This document shows, piece after piece, positions 25,797 through 34,464 of a DNA stretch of 50,187 nucleotides. The stretch is from the NCBI GenBank assembly GCA_005884575.1, contig VAWW01000047.1, positions 1 through 50,187 on the forward strand, given 5' to 3'. A program made the position numbers and the translations under genes. The first letter of the stretch is position 1. The number at the start of each line of letters is the position of its first letter. The notes beneath the pieces are model-generated. The model was not told the DNA's origin. It worked only from the letters and a program-made list of their open reading frames with translations, and did not search any database. Origin of the DNA: Actinomycetota bacterium (lineage in GTDB: Bacteria > Actinomycetota > Thermoleophilia > Gaiellales > Gaiellaceae).

Positions 25797-25803
25797 GGCG
25801 CCG
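25785..25803. terminator. Hairpin at the convergent end of the 24906 gene and lutC
   Basis: CGGCGCC-gctaa-GGCGCCG forms a perfect 7-bp stem whose loop contains the TAA stop of the upstream gene. It lies ten bases from the lutC stop and may terminate both transcripts. Confidence 0.4.
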
Positions 25804-25812
25804 CTCGCCGGA

Positions 25813-26433
25813 CTACGGCTGGACCAAGACGACGAGCCGGCGCGGGCCGTGGACGCCCTCGACGCGGCTCAGCTCGATGTCCGAGGTCGCGGACGGGCCG
25901 GAGACGAAGGTCAGCGGGCGCCGCTCCTCGCGCACCAGCTCGCCAAGCCGGTCGAACGCCTCGGGGACGAGCTCGACGACCTGGTCCCTCCCGACGATGC
26001 AGACGTGGAGGTCGGGGACGAGCGACAGCGCGCGGCGGCCCTCTGCCGGGCCGGCCGCGAGGACGAGCGTGCCCGTCTCTGCGATCGCGACCGTGCAGCC
26101 GGTGACGACCCCGTCGAGTGCGTCGAGCTCGCGAGGCGAGAGTCCATGGTCGTCGACGATCTCGACGCCGCCGGGGCGCCACTCGCCTGGCAGCCCGGGC
26201 GGAACGCCGAGCGTGGACACGTGCTGCGCGACACAGACGCTTGCAATCGCAGCCTGCACGTCGTCGACCTCGTGCACGTCGGCGCGGTAGTCGACGAGAC
26301 GGTCGCGCAGGAGCTCGATCCGAGCGTCCGCGTCGAGCCCGCCGGTGCGCCGGTACTCGCGCGCGACCGGCTCGGCGGGCGCCCCACGGATGGCGTCGCC
26401 CACGCGCTGCAGGATCTCGCTACGCGCGCTCAC
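25813..26433 (-). CDS. lutC: LutC/LUD domain protein of the lactate utilisation operon
   Basis: This 206-residue LUD-domain protein is the third subunit of the LutABC iron-sulfur L-lactate oxidation system. Family features are SARSEILQRVGDAIR at the start, the central GCTVAIAETGTLVLAAG (the typical AETGT motif), SLVPDLHVCIVGRDQVV, and the closing FVSGPSATSDIELSRVEGVHGPRRLVVLV with the conserved GPS.T.DIE.....GVHGP pattern. The start at 26433 (GTG) overlaps the lutB end by 14 bases, indicating coupling. It is the last gene of lutA-lutB-lutC on the minus strand. Confidence 0.94.
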   Translation of the reverse strand: MSARSEILQRVGDAIRGAPAEPVAREYRRTGGLDADARIELLRDRLVDYRADVHEVDDVQAAIASVCVAQHVSTLGVPPGLPGEWRPGGVEIVDDHGLSPRELDALDGVVTGCTVAIAETGTLVLAAGPAEGRRALSLVPDLHVCIVGRDQVVELVPEAFDRLGELVREERRPLTFVSGPSATSDIELSRVEGVHGPRRLVVLVQP

Positions 26434-27784
26434 GGTTCCACCATTCGCGGAAGCTCTCCTTCGGCGCCGGCGGCAGGTCCCGCGTCTTCGTCCACCGCCG
26501 CAGCGGCCCGATGCGGATCCCGGAGCGCTGCGCGACCCGCCCCAACCGCTGCGCCACGGCGAAGCGCTGCCGCCCGGCGAAGATCCACGCGAGCGCCCGC
26601 ATGACGAGCCGCTCCGCCGGCGAGCCCGCGCGGCGCACGACCTCCGCGCGCAGGTGCAGCAGCACGGTCGGAATGTCGATCTTCACCGGGCAGACCTCGT
26701 AGCAGGCGCCGCAGAGGGTCGATGCGTACGGCAGCGACTTCGCGTTCTCGACCCCGACGAGCTGCGGTGTCAGGATCGCGCCGATCGGCCCCGGGTACAC
26801 CGAGCCGTACGCATGACCGCCGGTCCGCGTGTAGACCGGACAGACGTTGAGGCATGCAGAGCAGCGGATGCACTGCAGCGCCTGCCGGCCGACTTCGTCC
26901 CGCAGCACGCGCGTCCGGCCTGCGTCGAGCAGCACGACATGCAGCTCCTGCGGCCCGTCGCCGTCGGTGACGCCCGTCCAGAGCGAGGTGTACGGATTCA
27001 TCCTCTCCCCGGTCGACGAGCGCGGCAACAGCTGCAGGAAGACCTCGAGGTCGGCGAAGGTCGGTACGAGCTTCTCGATCCCGAGCACCGTCACGAGGAC
27101 GGGCGGCAGCGTGGTGCACATCCGCCCGTTGCCCTCCGACTCGACGATGCAGATCGTTCCCGTCTCCGCCACGCCGAAGTTCGCGCCGCTGACGCCCATG
27201 CGCGCGTCGAGAAACTTCTCACGCAGGTAGCTGCGCGACGCCTCGGCGAGCTCCGCCGGATCGTCCGTCAGCGGGCCGGTGGCGATGGTCCGCGCGAAGA
27301 GGTCGCGGATCTCGGTGCGGTTGCGGTGGATCGCGGGGACGAGAATGTGCGACGACCAGTCGCCGTCGAGCTGGAGGATCAGCTCGGCGAAGTCGGTCTC
27401 GAGCGCGTGGATGCCTTGCGCCGCGAGTGCGTCGTTCAGGCCGATCTCGTCGGTCGTCAGGGACTTCATCTTCACGACCTCGGTCACGCCGTGCGCCTGT
27501 GCGACGTCCGCGACGACGGCGTTCGCCTCGGCGGCGTCGCGCGCCCAGTGCACGTGTGCGCCGGCGGCGAGGAGCGCCTCCTCGAACTCGACGAGGTACC
27601 CGTCGAGCCGGCTCAGTGTCTCGGCCTTGATCGCGCGCCCGGCCTCGCGGAGCGCCTCCCAGTCCGGCACCTCGTCGACGACGCGCGCCCGTTTCGCCCG
27701 GATCGTCGTCGTCGCTTTGCCGAGGTTCGCCCGCAGCTGCGCGTTCGCCAGCTCGACGCGCGCCGCTTCCGGGAACGACGTCAC
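26420..27784 (-). CDS. lutB: LutB iron-sulfur protein of lactate utilisation
   Basis: This 454-residue LutB-type protein has an N-terminal LUD domain (RARVVDEVPDWEALREAG, VVKMKSLTTDEIGLNDAL, NFGVAETGTICIVESEGNGR). A C-terminal bacterioferredoxin-like region carries two 4Fe-4S motifs: CIRCSACLNVCP and CGACYEVCPV. It probably transfers electrons during oxidation of L-lactate to pyruvate in a complex with LutA and LutC. The open frame extends far upstream, but the GTG at 27784, overlapping the lutA stop by four bases (GTGA), is the coupled start. The length agrees with Bacillus LutB. Confidence 0.95.
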   Translation of the reverse strand: MTSFPEAARVELANAQLRANLGKATTTIRAKRARVVDEVPDWEALREAGRAIKAETLSRLDGYLVEFEEALLAAGAHVHWARDAAEANAVVADVAQAHGVTEVVKMKSLTTDEIGLNDALAAQGIHALETDFAELILQLDGDWSSHILVPAIHRNRTEIRDLFARTIATGPLTDDPAELAEASRSYLREKFLDARMGVSGANFGVAETGTICIVESEGNGRMCTTLPPVLVTVLGIEKLVPTFADLEVFLQLLPRSSTGERMNPYTSLWTGVTDGDGPQELHVVLLDAGRTRVLRDEVGRQALQCIRCSACLNVCPVYTRTGGHAYGSVYPGPIGAILTPQLVGVENAKSLPYASTLCGACYEVCPVKIDIPTVLLHLRAEVVRRAGSPAERLVMRALAWIFAGRQRFAVAQRLGRVAQRSGIRIGPLRRWTKTRDLPPAPKESFREWWNRERA

Positions 27785-28476
27785 GAGGCGAGGATCTCCG
27801 CGAGGTGCAGCGCGCGGACACCTGCCCTGGCGCGCGAGAGGCCGCCGCCGATCTGCATTAGGCACGAGCCGTCGACCGCTGTGCACACCGAGGCGCCGCT
27901 CGCGGCGACATGGCGGCACTTGTCCGCGAGCATCGCGCTCGACGTCTCTGCGTTCTTGACCGCGAAGGTGCCGCCGAAGCCGCAGCACTCCTCGGCGTCG
28001 GGGAGCTCGACCAGCTCGAGCCCGCGCACCGCCCGCAGCAGGCGAAGCGGCGCGTCGCCGACGTGCGTTACGCGCAGCGAGTGGCATGTGGGGTGGTACG
28101 TGACGCGGTGCGGGAACGACGCGCCGACGTCCTCGACCCCGAGTCGGCGGACGAGCAGCTCCGAGAGCTCGAACACGCGCGAGCCGAGCTCGCCCAGCGC
28201 CGGATCGAGGTCCGGGTAGATCTCGCGGACCATGCCGACGCACGACGACGACGGCGCGACCACCGCCTCGTACTCGCCGAAGACGCGCGCGAACCGTCGT
28301 GCCAGCGCGCGCGCCTCGTCCCGGTACCCACTGTTCGCGTGCAGCTGCCCGCAGCACGTCTGCTCGCGTGGGAACACGACCTCATGCCCGAGCCGCTCGA
28401 GCACGTCGACAACCGCCTTCCCCGTCTGTGGAAAGAGCGTGTCGCCCAGGCAGGTGACGAAGAGCGCGACGCGCAC
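27781..28476 (-). CDS. lutA: LutA, CCG-domain protein of lactate utilisation
   Basis: This 231-residue protein has two cysteine-rich CCG domains, as in LutA and the glycolate oxidase/heterodisulfide reductase family. The first has FPREQTCCGQLHANSGY and the second DAEECCGFGGTFAVKN; each ends a Cx31-39CCG-type motif that can ligate an Fe-S cluster. VALFVTCLGDTLFPQTGKA at the N terminus is typical. The GTG at 28476 lies exactly six bases after TAGGGT, implying a leaderless mRNA for the whole operon. It is divergent from the MFS exporter gene. Confidence 0.95.
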   Translation of the reverse strand: MRVALFVTCLGDTLFPQTGKAVVDVLERLGHEVVFPREQTCCGQLHANSGYRDEARALARRFARVFGEYEAVVAPSSSCVGMVREIYPDLDPALGELGSRVFELSELLVRRLGVEDVGASFPHRVTYHPTCHSLRVTHVGDAPLRLLRAVRGLELVELPDAEECCGFGGTFAVKNAETSSAMLADKCRHVAASGASVCTAVDGSCLMQIGGGLSRARAGVRALHLAEILAS

Positions 28477-28482
28477 GCGCTG

Positions 28483-28488
28483 ACCCTA
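28483..28488 (-). promoter_or_regulatory. -10 element TAGGGT for leaderless lutABC
   Basis: Minus-strand TAGGGT, six bases (cagcgc), GTG 28476: the same hexamer and spacing as the CYTH-CHAD promoter. No clear -35 is visible. Confidence 0.6.
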
Positions 28489-28569
28489 ACGAGTGCGGCT
28501 GGCCCTACCCCGACTCACCGGTGCACCGCCTAGCGGCGCCGCCGCGGGCACGACAGGCTCCAGATAACG

Positions 28570-28588
28570 AAACGACCCCGTATCGTTT
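28570..28588. promoter_or_regulatory. Candidate TetR operator upstream of the MFS exporter
   Basis: AAACGA-ccccgta-TCGTTT is a perfect 6-bp inverted repeat with a 7-base spacer, ending 16 bases before the MFS start. It overlaps a possible -10 TATCGT (28581-28586). The downstream TetR gene in the same operon makes autoregulation through this site the simplest reading. Confidence 0.5.
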
Positions 28589-28604
28589 TCAAAAGGAGCC
28601 AGCC

Positions 28605-30131
28605 ATGTCCCCCGCCGCCGAACTCATCCACCGCCGCCGCTGGTGGACGCTCGCCGTCCTCTCGCTGTCGCTGCTCGTGATCGGCCTCGACAACACGATC
28701 CTCAACGTCGCGCTGCCGAGCCTCCGCACCGATCTGAACGCGACGTCCAGCCAGCTGCAGTGGATCGCCGACTCGTACATGCTCGTGTTCGCCGGAATCC
28801 TGCTGACGGCGGGGAGCCTCGGCGACCGCTTCGGGCGAAGGCGCGCGCTCGTCCTCGGCCTGGTCATCTTCGGGGCAGGCTCGCTGGCGTCGGCATTCGC
28901 CGGCTCGGCGACCGAACTGATCGCGACCCGCGGCCTGATGGGCCTGGGGGCGGCGTTCATCATGCCGTCGACGCTCTCGATCCTGACCAATGTCTTCCCC
29001 GCCGGAGAGCGCGCGAAGGCGATCGGAATCTGGGCGGCCGTCAGCGCGCTGGGGATCGCGATCGGCCCCGTCACGGGCGGCTGGCTGCTCGCTCACTTCT
29101 GGTGGGGCTCGGTGTTCCTCGTCAACGTGCCGTTCGTCGTCGCGACGCTCGTCGCGGCCAGGCGCCTCGTGCCGGAGTCCCGCGATCCCGAGTCGCCGCG
29201 CCTCGACGGTGTCGGCGCGGGCCTCTCGCTCGTCGGCCTGATCACGCTCGTCTGGGCCGTGATCGAGGCTCCGAACCGCGGCTGGACGAGCTCGCACGTC
29301 CTCGTCGCATTCGCCGCGTCCGCGGTGCTGCTCACGGCCTTCGCGGTCTGGGAGCTCCGCACGCGCTACCCGATGCTCGACGTGCGCATGTTCCGGAACC
29401 GCCGATTCAGCGCCGCCAGCGCGTCCGTGGGACTCGTGTTCTTCGCGCTGATGGGGACGATCTTCTTCCTCACCCAGTACATCCAGTCGGTGCTCGGTTA
29501 CACGCCGCTGCAAGCGGGTGTCAGAATCATCCCGGTTGCCGGAGGAATGATCCTCGGCGCAGGGCTCTCGACGAAGCTGACCCGACGGTTCGGTACGAAG
29601 GTCATGGTCGCCGCCGGCCTCGGCACCGTCTCGGCCGCGCTGTTCCTGCTTGCCCACGCCCAGGTCGACTCCGGCTACGGGCTCGTCGCCGCCGTTCTCG
29701 CCATCATGGGCCTCGGGATGGGCTTCGCAATGGCACCGGCAACCGACTCGGTGATGGGATCGCTGCCGCTCGAGAAGGCGAGCGTCGGGTCGGCGATGAA
29801 CGACACGACCCGAATGGTCGGCGGCGCGCTCGGCGTCGCCGTGCTCGGGAGCCTTCTCTCGAGCGGGTACCGGTCGCATCTGCCCGCATCGGCCGGCGAC
29901 GCGGCCCGCGACTCGCTCGGCGGCGCGCTCTATGTCGCCGGACCGCACTCCGCGCTCGCGGACACCGCGCGGCACGCGTTCGTCTCGGGAATGGGGACCG
30001 CGGCGCTCGCCGCCGGCGCGATCGCGCTCGCCGGCGCACTGCTGGCCCTCGTCTTCCTCCCGGCACGCGAGCACAGCGTGGTGGTGGAGCTCGCGCCGCC
30101 GGCGACCGTTGACGAGGCGCTGGCGGCGTGA
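28605..30131 (+). CDS. MFS drug/H+ antiporter, DHA2 (14-TM) family
   Basis: This 508-residue EmrB/QacA-type exporter has about 14 hydrophobic segments. Family motifs include LDNTILNVALPSL in helix 1 (motif D1), the loop GSLGDRFGRRRALVLGL (motif A) and LGIAIGPVTGGWLLAHFWWGSVFLVNVP (motif C and the following conserved stretch). ATG 28605 has a good AGGAG at 28594-28598; the frame is open upstream but this is where homology begins. It overlaps the TetR gene by four bases (GTGA), so exporter and regulator are coupled. The substrate is probably a small toxic compound, but this is not readable from sequence. Confidence 0.94.
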   Translation: MSPAAELIHRRRWWTLAVLSLSLLVIGLDNTILNVALPSLRTDLNATSSQLQWIADSYMLVFAGILLTAGSLGDRFGRRRALVLGLVIFGAGSLASAFAGSATELIATRGLMGLGAAFIMPSTLSILTNVFPAGERAKAIGIWAAVSALGIAIGPVTGGWLLAHFWWGSVFLVNVPFVVATLVAARRLVPESRDPESPRLDGVGAGLSLVGLITLVWAVIEAPNRGWTSSHVLVAFAASAVLLTAFAVWELRTRYPMLDVRMFRNRRFSAASASVGLVFFALMGTIFFLTQYIQSVLGYTPLQAGVRIIPVAGGMILGAGLSTKLTRRFGTKVMVAAGLGTVSAALFLLAHAQVDSGYGLVAAVLAIMGLGMGFAMAPATDSVMGSLPLEKASVGSAMNDTTRMVGGALGVAVLGSLLSSGYRSHLPASAGDAARDSLGGALYVAGPHSALADTARHAFVSGMGTAALAAGAIALAGALLALVFLPAREHSVVVELAPPATVDEALAA

Positions 30132-30778
30132 CCGAGTCCCGGGCCGGCCGTCCCCGGAGTGCGGAGGCCGACCGAGCAATCATGCGCGCCACCCTGGAGC
30201 TCCTTGCCGTCGAGGGGCTCCGGGGGCTGAGCGTCGAAGGAGTCGCAGCGAAGGCGGGCGTCGGCAAGACCACGATCTACCGGCGCTACCCGGGGAAGCG
30301 CGAGCTTGTCGCCGCCGCGCTCGCCTCGGTGCTCGGCGAGGGCGGCATCCCGCCCGACACCGGCAGCATCCGGGGCGACCTGCAAGCGCTCGCGAAGGTG
30401 CGCCTCGCCTCGCTGCGGCGCACACGGGGACACATCTTGATGCCGCGCCTTCTCGTCGAGTCAGCGCATGACCCCGAGCTGCACCGTCTCATCCGTCGTG
30501 CATTCGTCGATCCGGGACGCGAAGCGGCGAAGGCAGTCTTGCGGCGGGCCGTCGAGCGGGGCGAGCTCCGGCCCGACCTCGACCTCGAGCTCGCCGTCGA
30601 CCTGCTCCACGGGTCGTTCGTCTACCGCCTCCTGATCTCGCGCTCCGACCTTCGCGCCTCGGCAGACGTTCCCGAGCGTGCGATCGACCTCGTGCTCGAA
30701 GGAGCGCTTCAGCGCGCCGACGGCAACACGCGCTCGAAGAGCTCGGCGCCGATCCGGACGAAGCCCGACCGGCCGTAG
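30128..30778 (+). CDS. TetR family repressor of the MFS exporter
   Basis: This 216-residue TetR/AcrR regulator has an N-terminal helix-turn-helix spanning about residues 15-60: ATLELLAVEGLRGLSVEGVAA, KAGVGKTTIYRRYPGKRELVAA. The C-terminal ligand domain has the form common in actinobacterial exporter regulators (RRAVERGELRPDLDLELAVDLLHGSFVYRLL). GTG 30128 overlaps the exporter stop. Its last roughly 70 bases overlap the convergent, decayed GNAT gene, so the annotated C-terminal tail (RSKSSAPIRTKPDRP) may be read-through into that gene. It probably represses its own operon at 28570-28588. Confidence 0.92.
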   Translation: MTESRAGRPRSAEADRAIMRATLELLAVEGLRGLSVEGVAAKAGVGKTTIYRRYPGKRELVAAALASVLGEGGIPPDTGSIRGDLQALAKVRLASLRRTRGHILMPRLLVESAHDPELHRLIRRAFVDPGREAAKAVLRRAVERGELRPDLDLELAVDLLHGSFVYRLLISRSDLRASADVPERAIDLVLEGALQRADGNTRSKSSAPIRTKPDRP

Positions 30779-31136
30779 AAGTCGCGCGCCGGGCGGTTGT
30801 CCTCCTCGACGACGATCCGGAGCGTTCGCGCGTGCTGCGCGATCGCGTAGCCTCGGCGTACGAGAGGAGCATGTGGCCGACGCCGCGGCGCTCGTGGCCG
30901 GGCGCGACGTACATCTGGTCGATCAGCATCACCCCGCCCTCTTCCGTTCAAAGCGCGACGTAGCCGGCCGGTTGGTCCCGCTCCCGCGCGACGAAGACCG
31001 CGTCCCATGCCAGGGTCTCGAGGACACGCCGGTCGCTCCAGCCGGGGAATCGGGCGAAGTCGCCCTTTGCCAGGCCGAACAGCCGCGGCAGGTCGTGCGC
31101 CGCGCAGGGGACGACTTCGATCGGCGACGTCCTCAC
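30709..31136 (-). pseudogene. GNAT acetyltransferase, broken by a nonsense codon and a frameshift
   Basis: The three pieces together make a complete small GNAT N-acetyltransferase. The N-terminal part (SPIEVVPCAAHDLPRLF to DQPAGYVAL) stops at an in-frame TGA (30948-30950). In the same frame the second piece, GVMLIDQMYVAPGHERRGVGHMLL, supplies the acetyl-CoA loop (RRGVGHML). A one-base deletion near 30851 (GAGGCTAC where GAGGGCTAC is expected) then moves the last part, LRIVVEEDNRPARDFYGRSGF, into another frame. The GTG at 31136 overlaps the upstream gene stop (GTGA). The TGA would be explained by CGA to TGA. Real decay or base-call errors are both possible. Confidence 0.8.
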
Positions 31137-31403
31137 GCCGCGGCCGCGCGCTTCCTGACGACGACGTACCGGAGGTTGCGTGCGATCACCTCCTCGGCCC
31201 CGGGCCACTCGTGCCCCGGGGCCAGCGCGAACTGGCGCCCGTCGGCGCGGAGGGCGGCGTACTCGTCGAACCGCAGCCGGATCGTCCGGGCACACCCGCT
31301 CGTCGGCCCACTCGCAGACGATCTCCGAGACGCGCACGGCGGTGCCCTCCACTCTTCGGGTGCGGTCGTTGACGGAGCGGAAGAACTCCGACACGCCGGA
31401 CAT
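31133..31403 (-). pseudogene. Small conserved hypothetical protein, frameshifted
   Basis: The frame from ATG 31403 reads SEFFRSVNDRTRRVEG, then VSEIVCEWADER. After a +1 shift near 31292-31298 (one extra base in the cacaccc/gggtgtg run) it continues RTIRLRFDEYAALRADG, FALAPGHEWPGAEEV and RYVVVRKRAAAA, ending at the TGA that overlaps the GNAT start. Joined, this is about 90 residues with a Cys-containing head and the LxxDEYxxLRAxxxxFxxxPGHExPxxExV pattern. I recognise it as a recurring small actinobacterial protein without known function. It is divergent from the permease gene. Confidence 0.65.
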
Positions 31404-31440
31404 CGCTATGCCGCGGCGGTCTGTAGTGTTTTCGGCTCCG

Positions 31441-34400
31441 GTGGGCGCTCGCCGTCTCCTCTTCGTCGTCCGCCTGGGACTCGTCCGGCTCCGGGCGCGG
31501 GCCGGCAGGCAGGTGCTCCTCGCGACGGGCATCGCCGTCGGCGCCGCGATGCTCGCCGCGGCGGTCGGCGGCAGCGTCGCCGTCCAGGATCGTGCGGCGC
31601 AGCGCGCACTCGCGGCCCTCGATCCCTCCGACCGCTCGGTGCAGGCGGTCTGGAGCGGCGTGCCGACGCAGTCGGACGTGCCGGTGGCGACGATCGACCG
31701 CGAGGCCCGCGACGCGCTGCGGCCGGTCGGCGGGCGGGAGCCGTTCGGCGTCCTCCTCTTCCGCGAGGCGCGCTTCGGCGGCGCCGTCGTCAACCTCGGG
31801 GCGGTCGACGGGCTGCGCCCGTGGGTGAAGATCCATTCGGGCCGTCTGCCCCGGCCGTGTCGTCCCAGCCGTTGCGAGACGATCGTCGTTGGCGGCGAGG
31901 GCGCGCTCCCGCGTCTCTCCTACCTCCCCGTCGTCGGCCGGGCGACGATCGCGGACGGTGCGCCGCTCGAGGGGTACTTCGGGACGCGCGGCCGGCAGCA
32001 CGTGCCGATCCTCGTCGCCGAGGGCGTGCGGGGGCTGACGCGCCTCCGGATCCCGGACGTCGACCTGATCTCCCGGACGTACGGCTGGATCGAGACCGTC
32101 GCTCCGGGATCGATCCACTCGTGGCAGATCGAGGGCTTCGCCGACCGGATCGTGCGGGCGAGCTCGGAGTTGGCCGCGAAGAGCGACGGCTTCGGCGTCT
32201 CGGGCCCCCTCGACACGCTCGCGGCGGTGCACTCGACGGGGCAGGTCGCCGGGCGGCGGCTGCTGCTGATCGGGGGCGAGGCCGCGGTGCTCCTGCTCGG
32301 CTTCGCCGTCTTCGCTGCGACGCGGCTGCGGCGGGACGCGGAGGACGTGTGGCGGCGGTTGAGCTGGTTCGGCGCGCGGCGCTCCCAGCTCGCGCTCCTC
32401 TCGATCGTCGAGATCGCGGCCGTTGCCGTGCTCGCGACCGCGCTCGGCTGGGCGATCGGCGCCGGGCTCGCGGCGTTCCTCTCGCGCCATCTCGGCGCGC
32501 CGGCCGGGTCGGTTCTCGGGCACTCGGTCCTGGCGGGGAGCGGCATGGTACTCGCCGCTGGACTCGCTGCGACAGCGGCCCTCGTCGTGCTCGCATCGCT
32601 GCGGGCGCGTCTCGCGGGGCTGGGGGGACGCACGATCACCGTTGCGGATGCCGCGGCCTTCGGTGCGCTCGGGGCCGTCGCGCTCGCGCTCGCGCGCGGG
32701 AAGGCGGACGCGCAGGCGTTGGCGGCCGGCGGCGGCACGGGCGTCGTCCTGCTCCTGCTGCCCGGGCTCGTCGTGCTCGTCGCGGCGGTGGTCTTCGCGC
32801 GTGTCGTCACGCCGCTGCTGCGGTTGCTCGAACGCGCCGGCCGGCGCGGGCCGGTGCCGCTGCGGCTCGCGGCGCTGTCGATCGCGCGGCACCCGGGCAG
32901 CGCGCTCGTCGTCGCGTCGTTCCTGATGATCAGCGTTAGCCTCGCCGTCTTCGCCGCCGACTACCGCGCGACGCTCGCGCAGAACGTCCACGAGCAGGCG
33001 ACCTACGCTGTCCCGGCCGACTACGTCCTCGGCGAGGACCTGCAGCGGCTCGTCACGGTGCAGCAGGCGGCTCCGCTCGCCGCGTACCGCAACCTCGGCG
33101 ACCCGACGCTCGTGTTCCGCGGGTCCGGCTCCGTGAGCGGCCGCGGCGCGTTCGACTACACGCTGCTCGGGCTGCCCGCGAACGCGGTCCGGCGGATCGA
33201 CGGCTGGCGAGGAGACTTCTCGGACGTGCCGCGGGCGCGCCTCGCACGGGCGCTGCGCCCCTCGCGTCCCGTGGCGCTCCGTGGGCTCGACCTGCCGAAG
33301 AACGCGACGGAGATCTCGCTCCCCGTTGCGCTTCGCGGGGACCGCGTGAACGTCGCGCTCATGGTGCGCAACACGCGCGGCGACTTCACCGCGCTCGGCC
33401 TCGGCGATCAGGATCCGGGCCGGCGCGTCCTCCATGCACGGCTGCCCGCCGCCGCCCGCGGCGGCCGCGTCGTCGCGCTCCGGCTCGGCTTCCCGGCGCT
33501 TGCCGCGTTCGCCGCGGGCCACAAGGAATCGGGGACGAACGCGCCCGTGAACGACGCGTTCCACGGCTTCGCGACGTTCGGCCGGCTGCGCGCCGGCGGG
33601 CGGACGCTCGGCGGATACGCCAACTGGACCGGAGTCGGGGGCGTGAGCATCGCCGGGCCGGGCTCCGTCGAGTTCCTGGTGAACAGGGCCGCCGACTCGC
33701 TCTTCCGGCCGCGCCAGGTCACGGACGAGACGCCGGTGCCGGTCCTGGCCGCGCCGGACGTGGCCGCGGCCGCCGGCCCGACCGGCGAGCTCGGTCTCAT
33801 GGTCGGCGGCGTGCCGATCTCTGCGAAGGTCGTCGGGACCGTCCGCCATTTCCCGTCCGTCACCGGCGACGCGGTCGTCGCCGATCTGGGCTGGCTCTCG
33901 ACGGCCCTCGACGCGCGCGAGCCCGGGACCGGACCCGCGAACGAGATCTGGTTGGAGGCGCCCGCCGCGGCCGCCGGTCGGCTCGCGGCCGCGCCCTTCG
34001 ACAGGCTTGCGGTCGCGTCTCAGCGCTCGCTCGACGAGAGCCTCCGCTCCGACCCGCTCGCGCGCGGCTCGCTCGCGATCCTCGGCGGAACCGCGGTCGT
34101 CGCGCTCGCGCTCGCGCTGCTCGGCCTGCTGCTGACCGTCGCCTCGGACCGCAGCGACGAGAGCGGCGAGCTGTTCGACCTCGAGACGCAGGGCGCATCG
34201 GAGCGCGACCTCCGGCGCCACCTGCGGCTGCGCGTCGGGATGCTCGGCGTGATCGGGACGCTCGGCGGGATCGCGACCGGCGTCGTGCTGGGCGCACTCG
34301 TCGTCGACGTCGTCACCGTCACCGCGGGCGCGACGAATCCCGATCCGCCGCTCGTACTCACGTTCGACTGGCCGCTGCTCGCGCTCGGCTTCGCCGCGCT

Positions 34401-34464
34401 CGTCGTCCTCGCCGCGACGCTGGTCGCGACCGCGTCGCGGCACGTTTCGAGGAGGCCCGTGTGA
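31441..34464 (+). CDS. FtsX/MacB-type ABC transporter permease
   Basis: This permease of roughly 1000 residues belongs to the FtsX/LolE/MacB class. It has an N-terminal TM helix (QVLLATGIAVGAAMLAAAV), a long extracytoplasmic region, and a cluster of hydrophobic segments in the middle (about residues 280-500). A second large extracytoplasmic domain and three or four C-terminal TM segments ending TASRHVSRRPV follow. Two FtsX-like units in one chain are typical of actinobacterial examples. GTG 31441 is chosen because a TAGTGT hexamer (31424-31429) lies just upstream; ATG 31408 is an alternative. Its stop overlaps the ATPase start (GTGA). The exported substrate is unknown. Confidence 0.87.
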   Translation: MGARRLLFVVRLGLVRLRARAGRQVLLATGIAVGAAMLAAAVGGSVAVQDRAAQRALAALDPSDRSVQAVWSGVPTQSDVPVATIDREARDALRPVGGREPFGVLLFREARFGGAVVNLGAVDGLRPWVKIHSGRLPRPCRPSRCETIVVGGEGALPRLSYLPVVGRATIADGAPLEGYFGTRGRQHVPILVAEGVRGLTRLRIPDVDLISRTYGWIETVAPGSIHSWQIEGFADRIVRASSELAAKSDGFGVSGPLDTLAAVHSTGQVAGRRLLLIGGEAAVLLLGFAVFAATRLRRDAEDVWRRLSWFGARRSQLALLSIVEIAAVAVLATALGWAIGAGLAAFLSRHLGAPAGSVLGHSVLAGSGMVLAAGLAATAALVVLASLRARLAGLGGRTITVADAAAFGALGAVALALARGKADAQALAAGGGTGVVLLLLPGLVVLVAAVVFARVVTPLLRLLERAGRRGPVPLRLAALSIARHPGSALVVASFLMISVSLAVFAADYRATLAQNVHEQATYAVPADYVLGEDLQRLVTVQQAAPLAAYRNLGDPTLVFRGSGSVSGRGAFDYTLLGLPANAVRRIDGWRGDFSDVPRARLARALRPSRPVALRGLDLPKNATEISLPVALRGDRVNVALMVRNTRGDFTALGLGDQDPGRRVLHARLPAAARGGRVVALRLGFPALAAFAAGHKESGTNAPVNDAFHGFATFGRLRAGGRTLGGYANWTGVGGVSIAGPGSVEFLVNRAADSLFRPRQVTDETPVPVLAAPDVAAAAGPTGELGLMVGGVPISAKVVGTVRHFPSVTGDAVVADLGWLSTALDAREPGTGPANEIWLEAPAAAAGRLAAAPFDRLAVASQRSLDESLRSDPLARGSLAILGGTAVVALALALLGLLLTVASDRSDESGELFDLETQGASERDLRRHLRLRVGMLGVIGTLGGIATGVVLGALVVDVVTVTAGATNPDPPLVLTFDWPLLALGFAALVVLAATLVATASRHVSRRPV

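Noticed and set aside
31186-34443. Minus-strand frame of 1085 codons opposite the FtsX-type permease
   Set aside because: It is made almost entirely of Arg, Glu, Ala and Asp from antisense codons of a GC-rich membrane-protein gene. No domain is recognisable.
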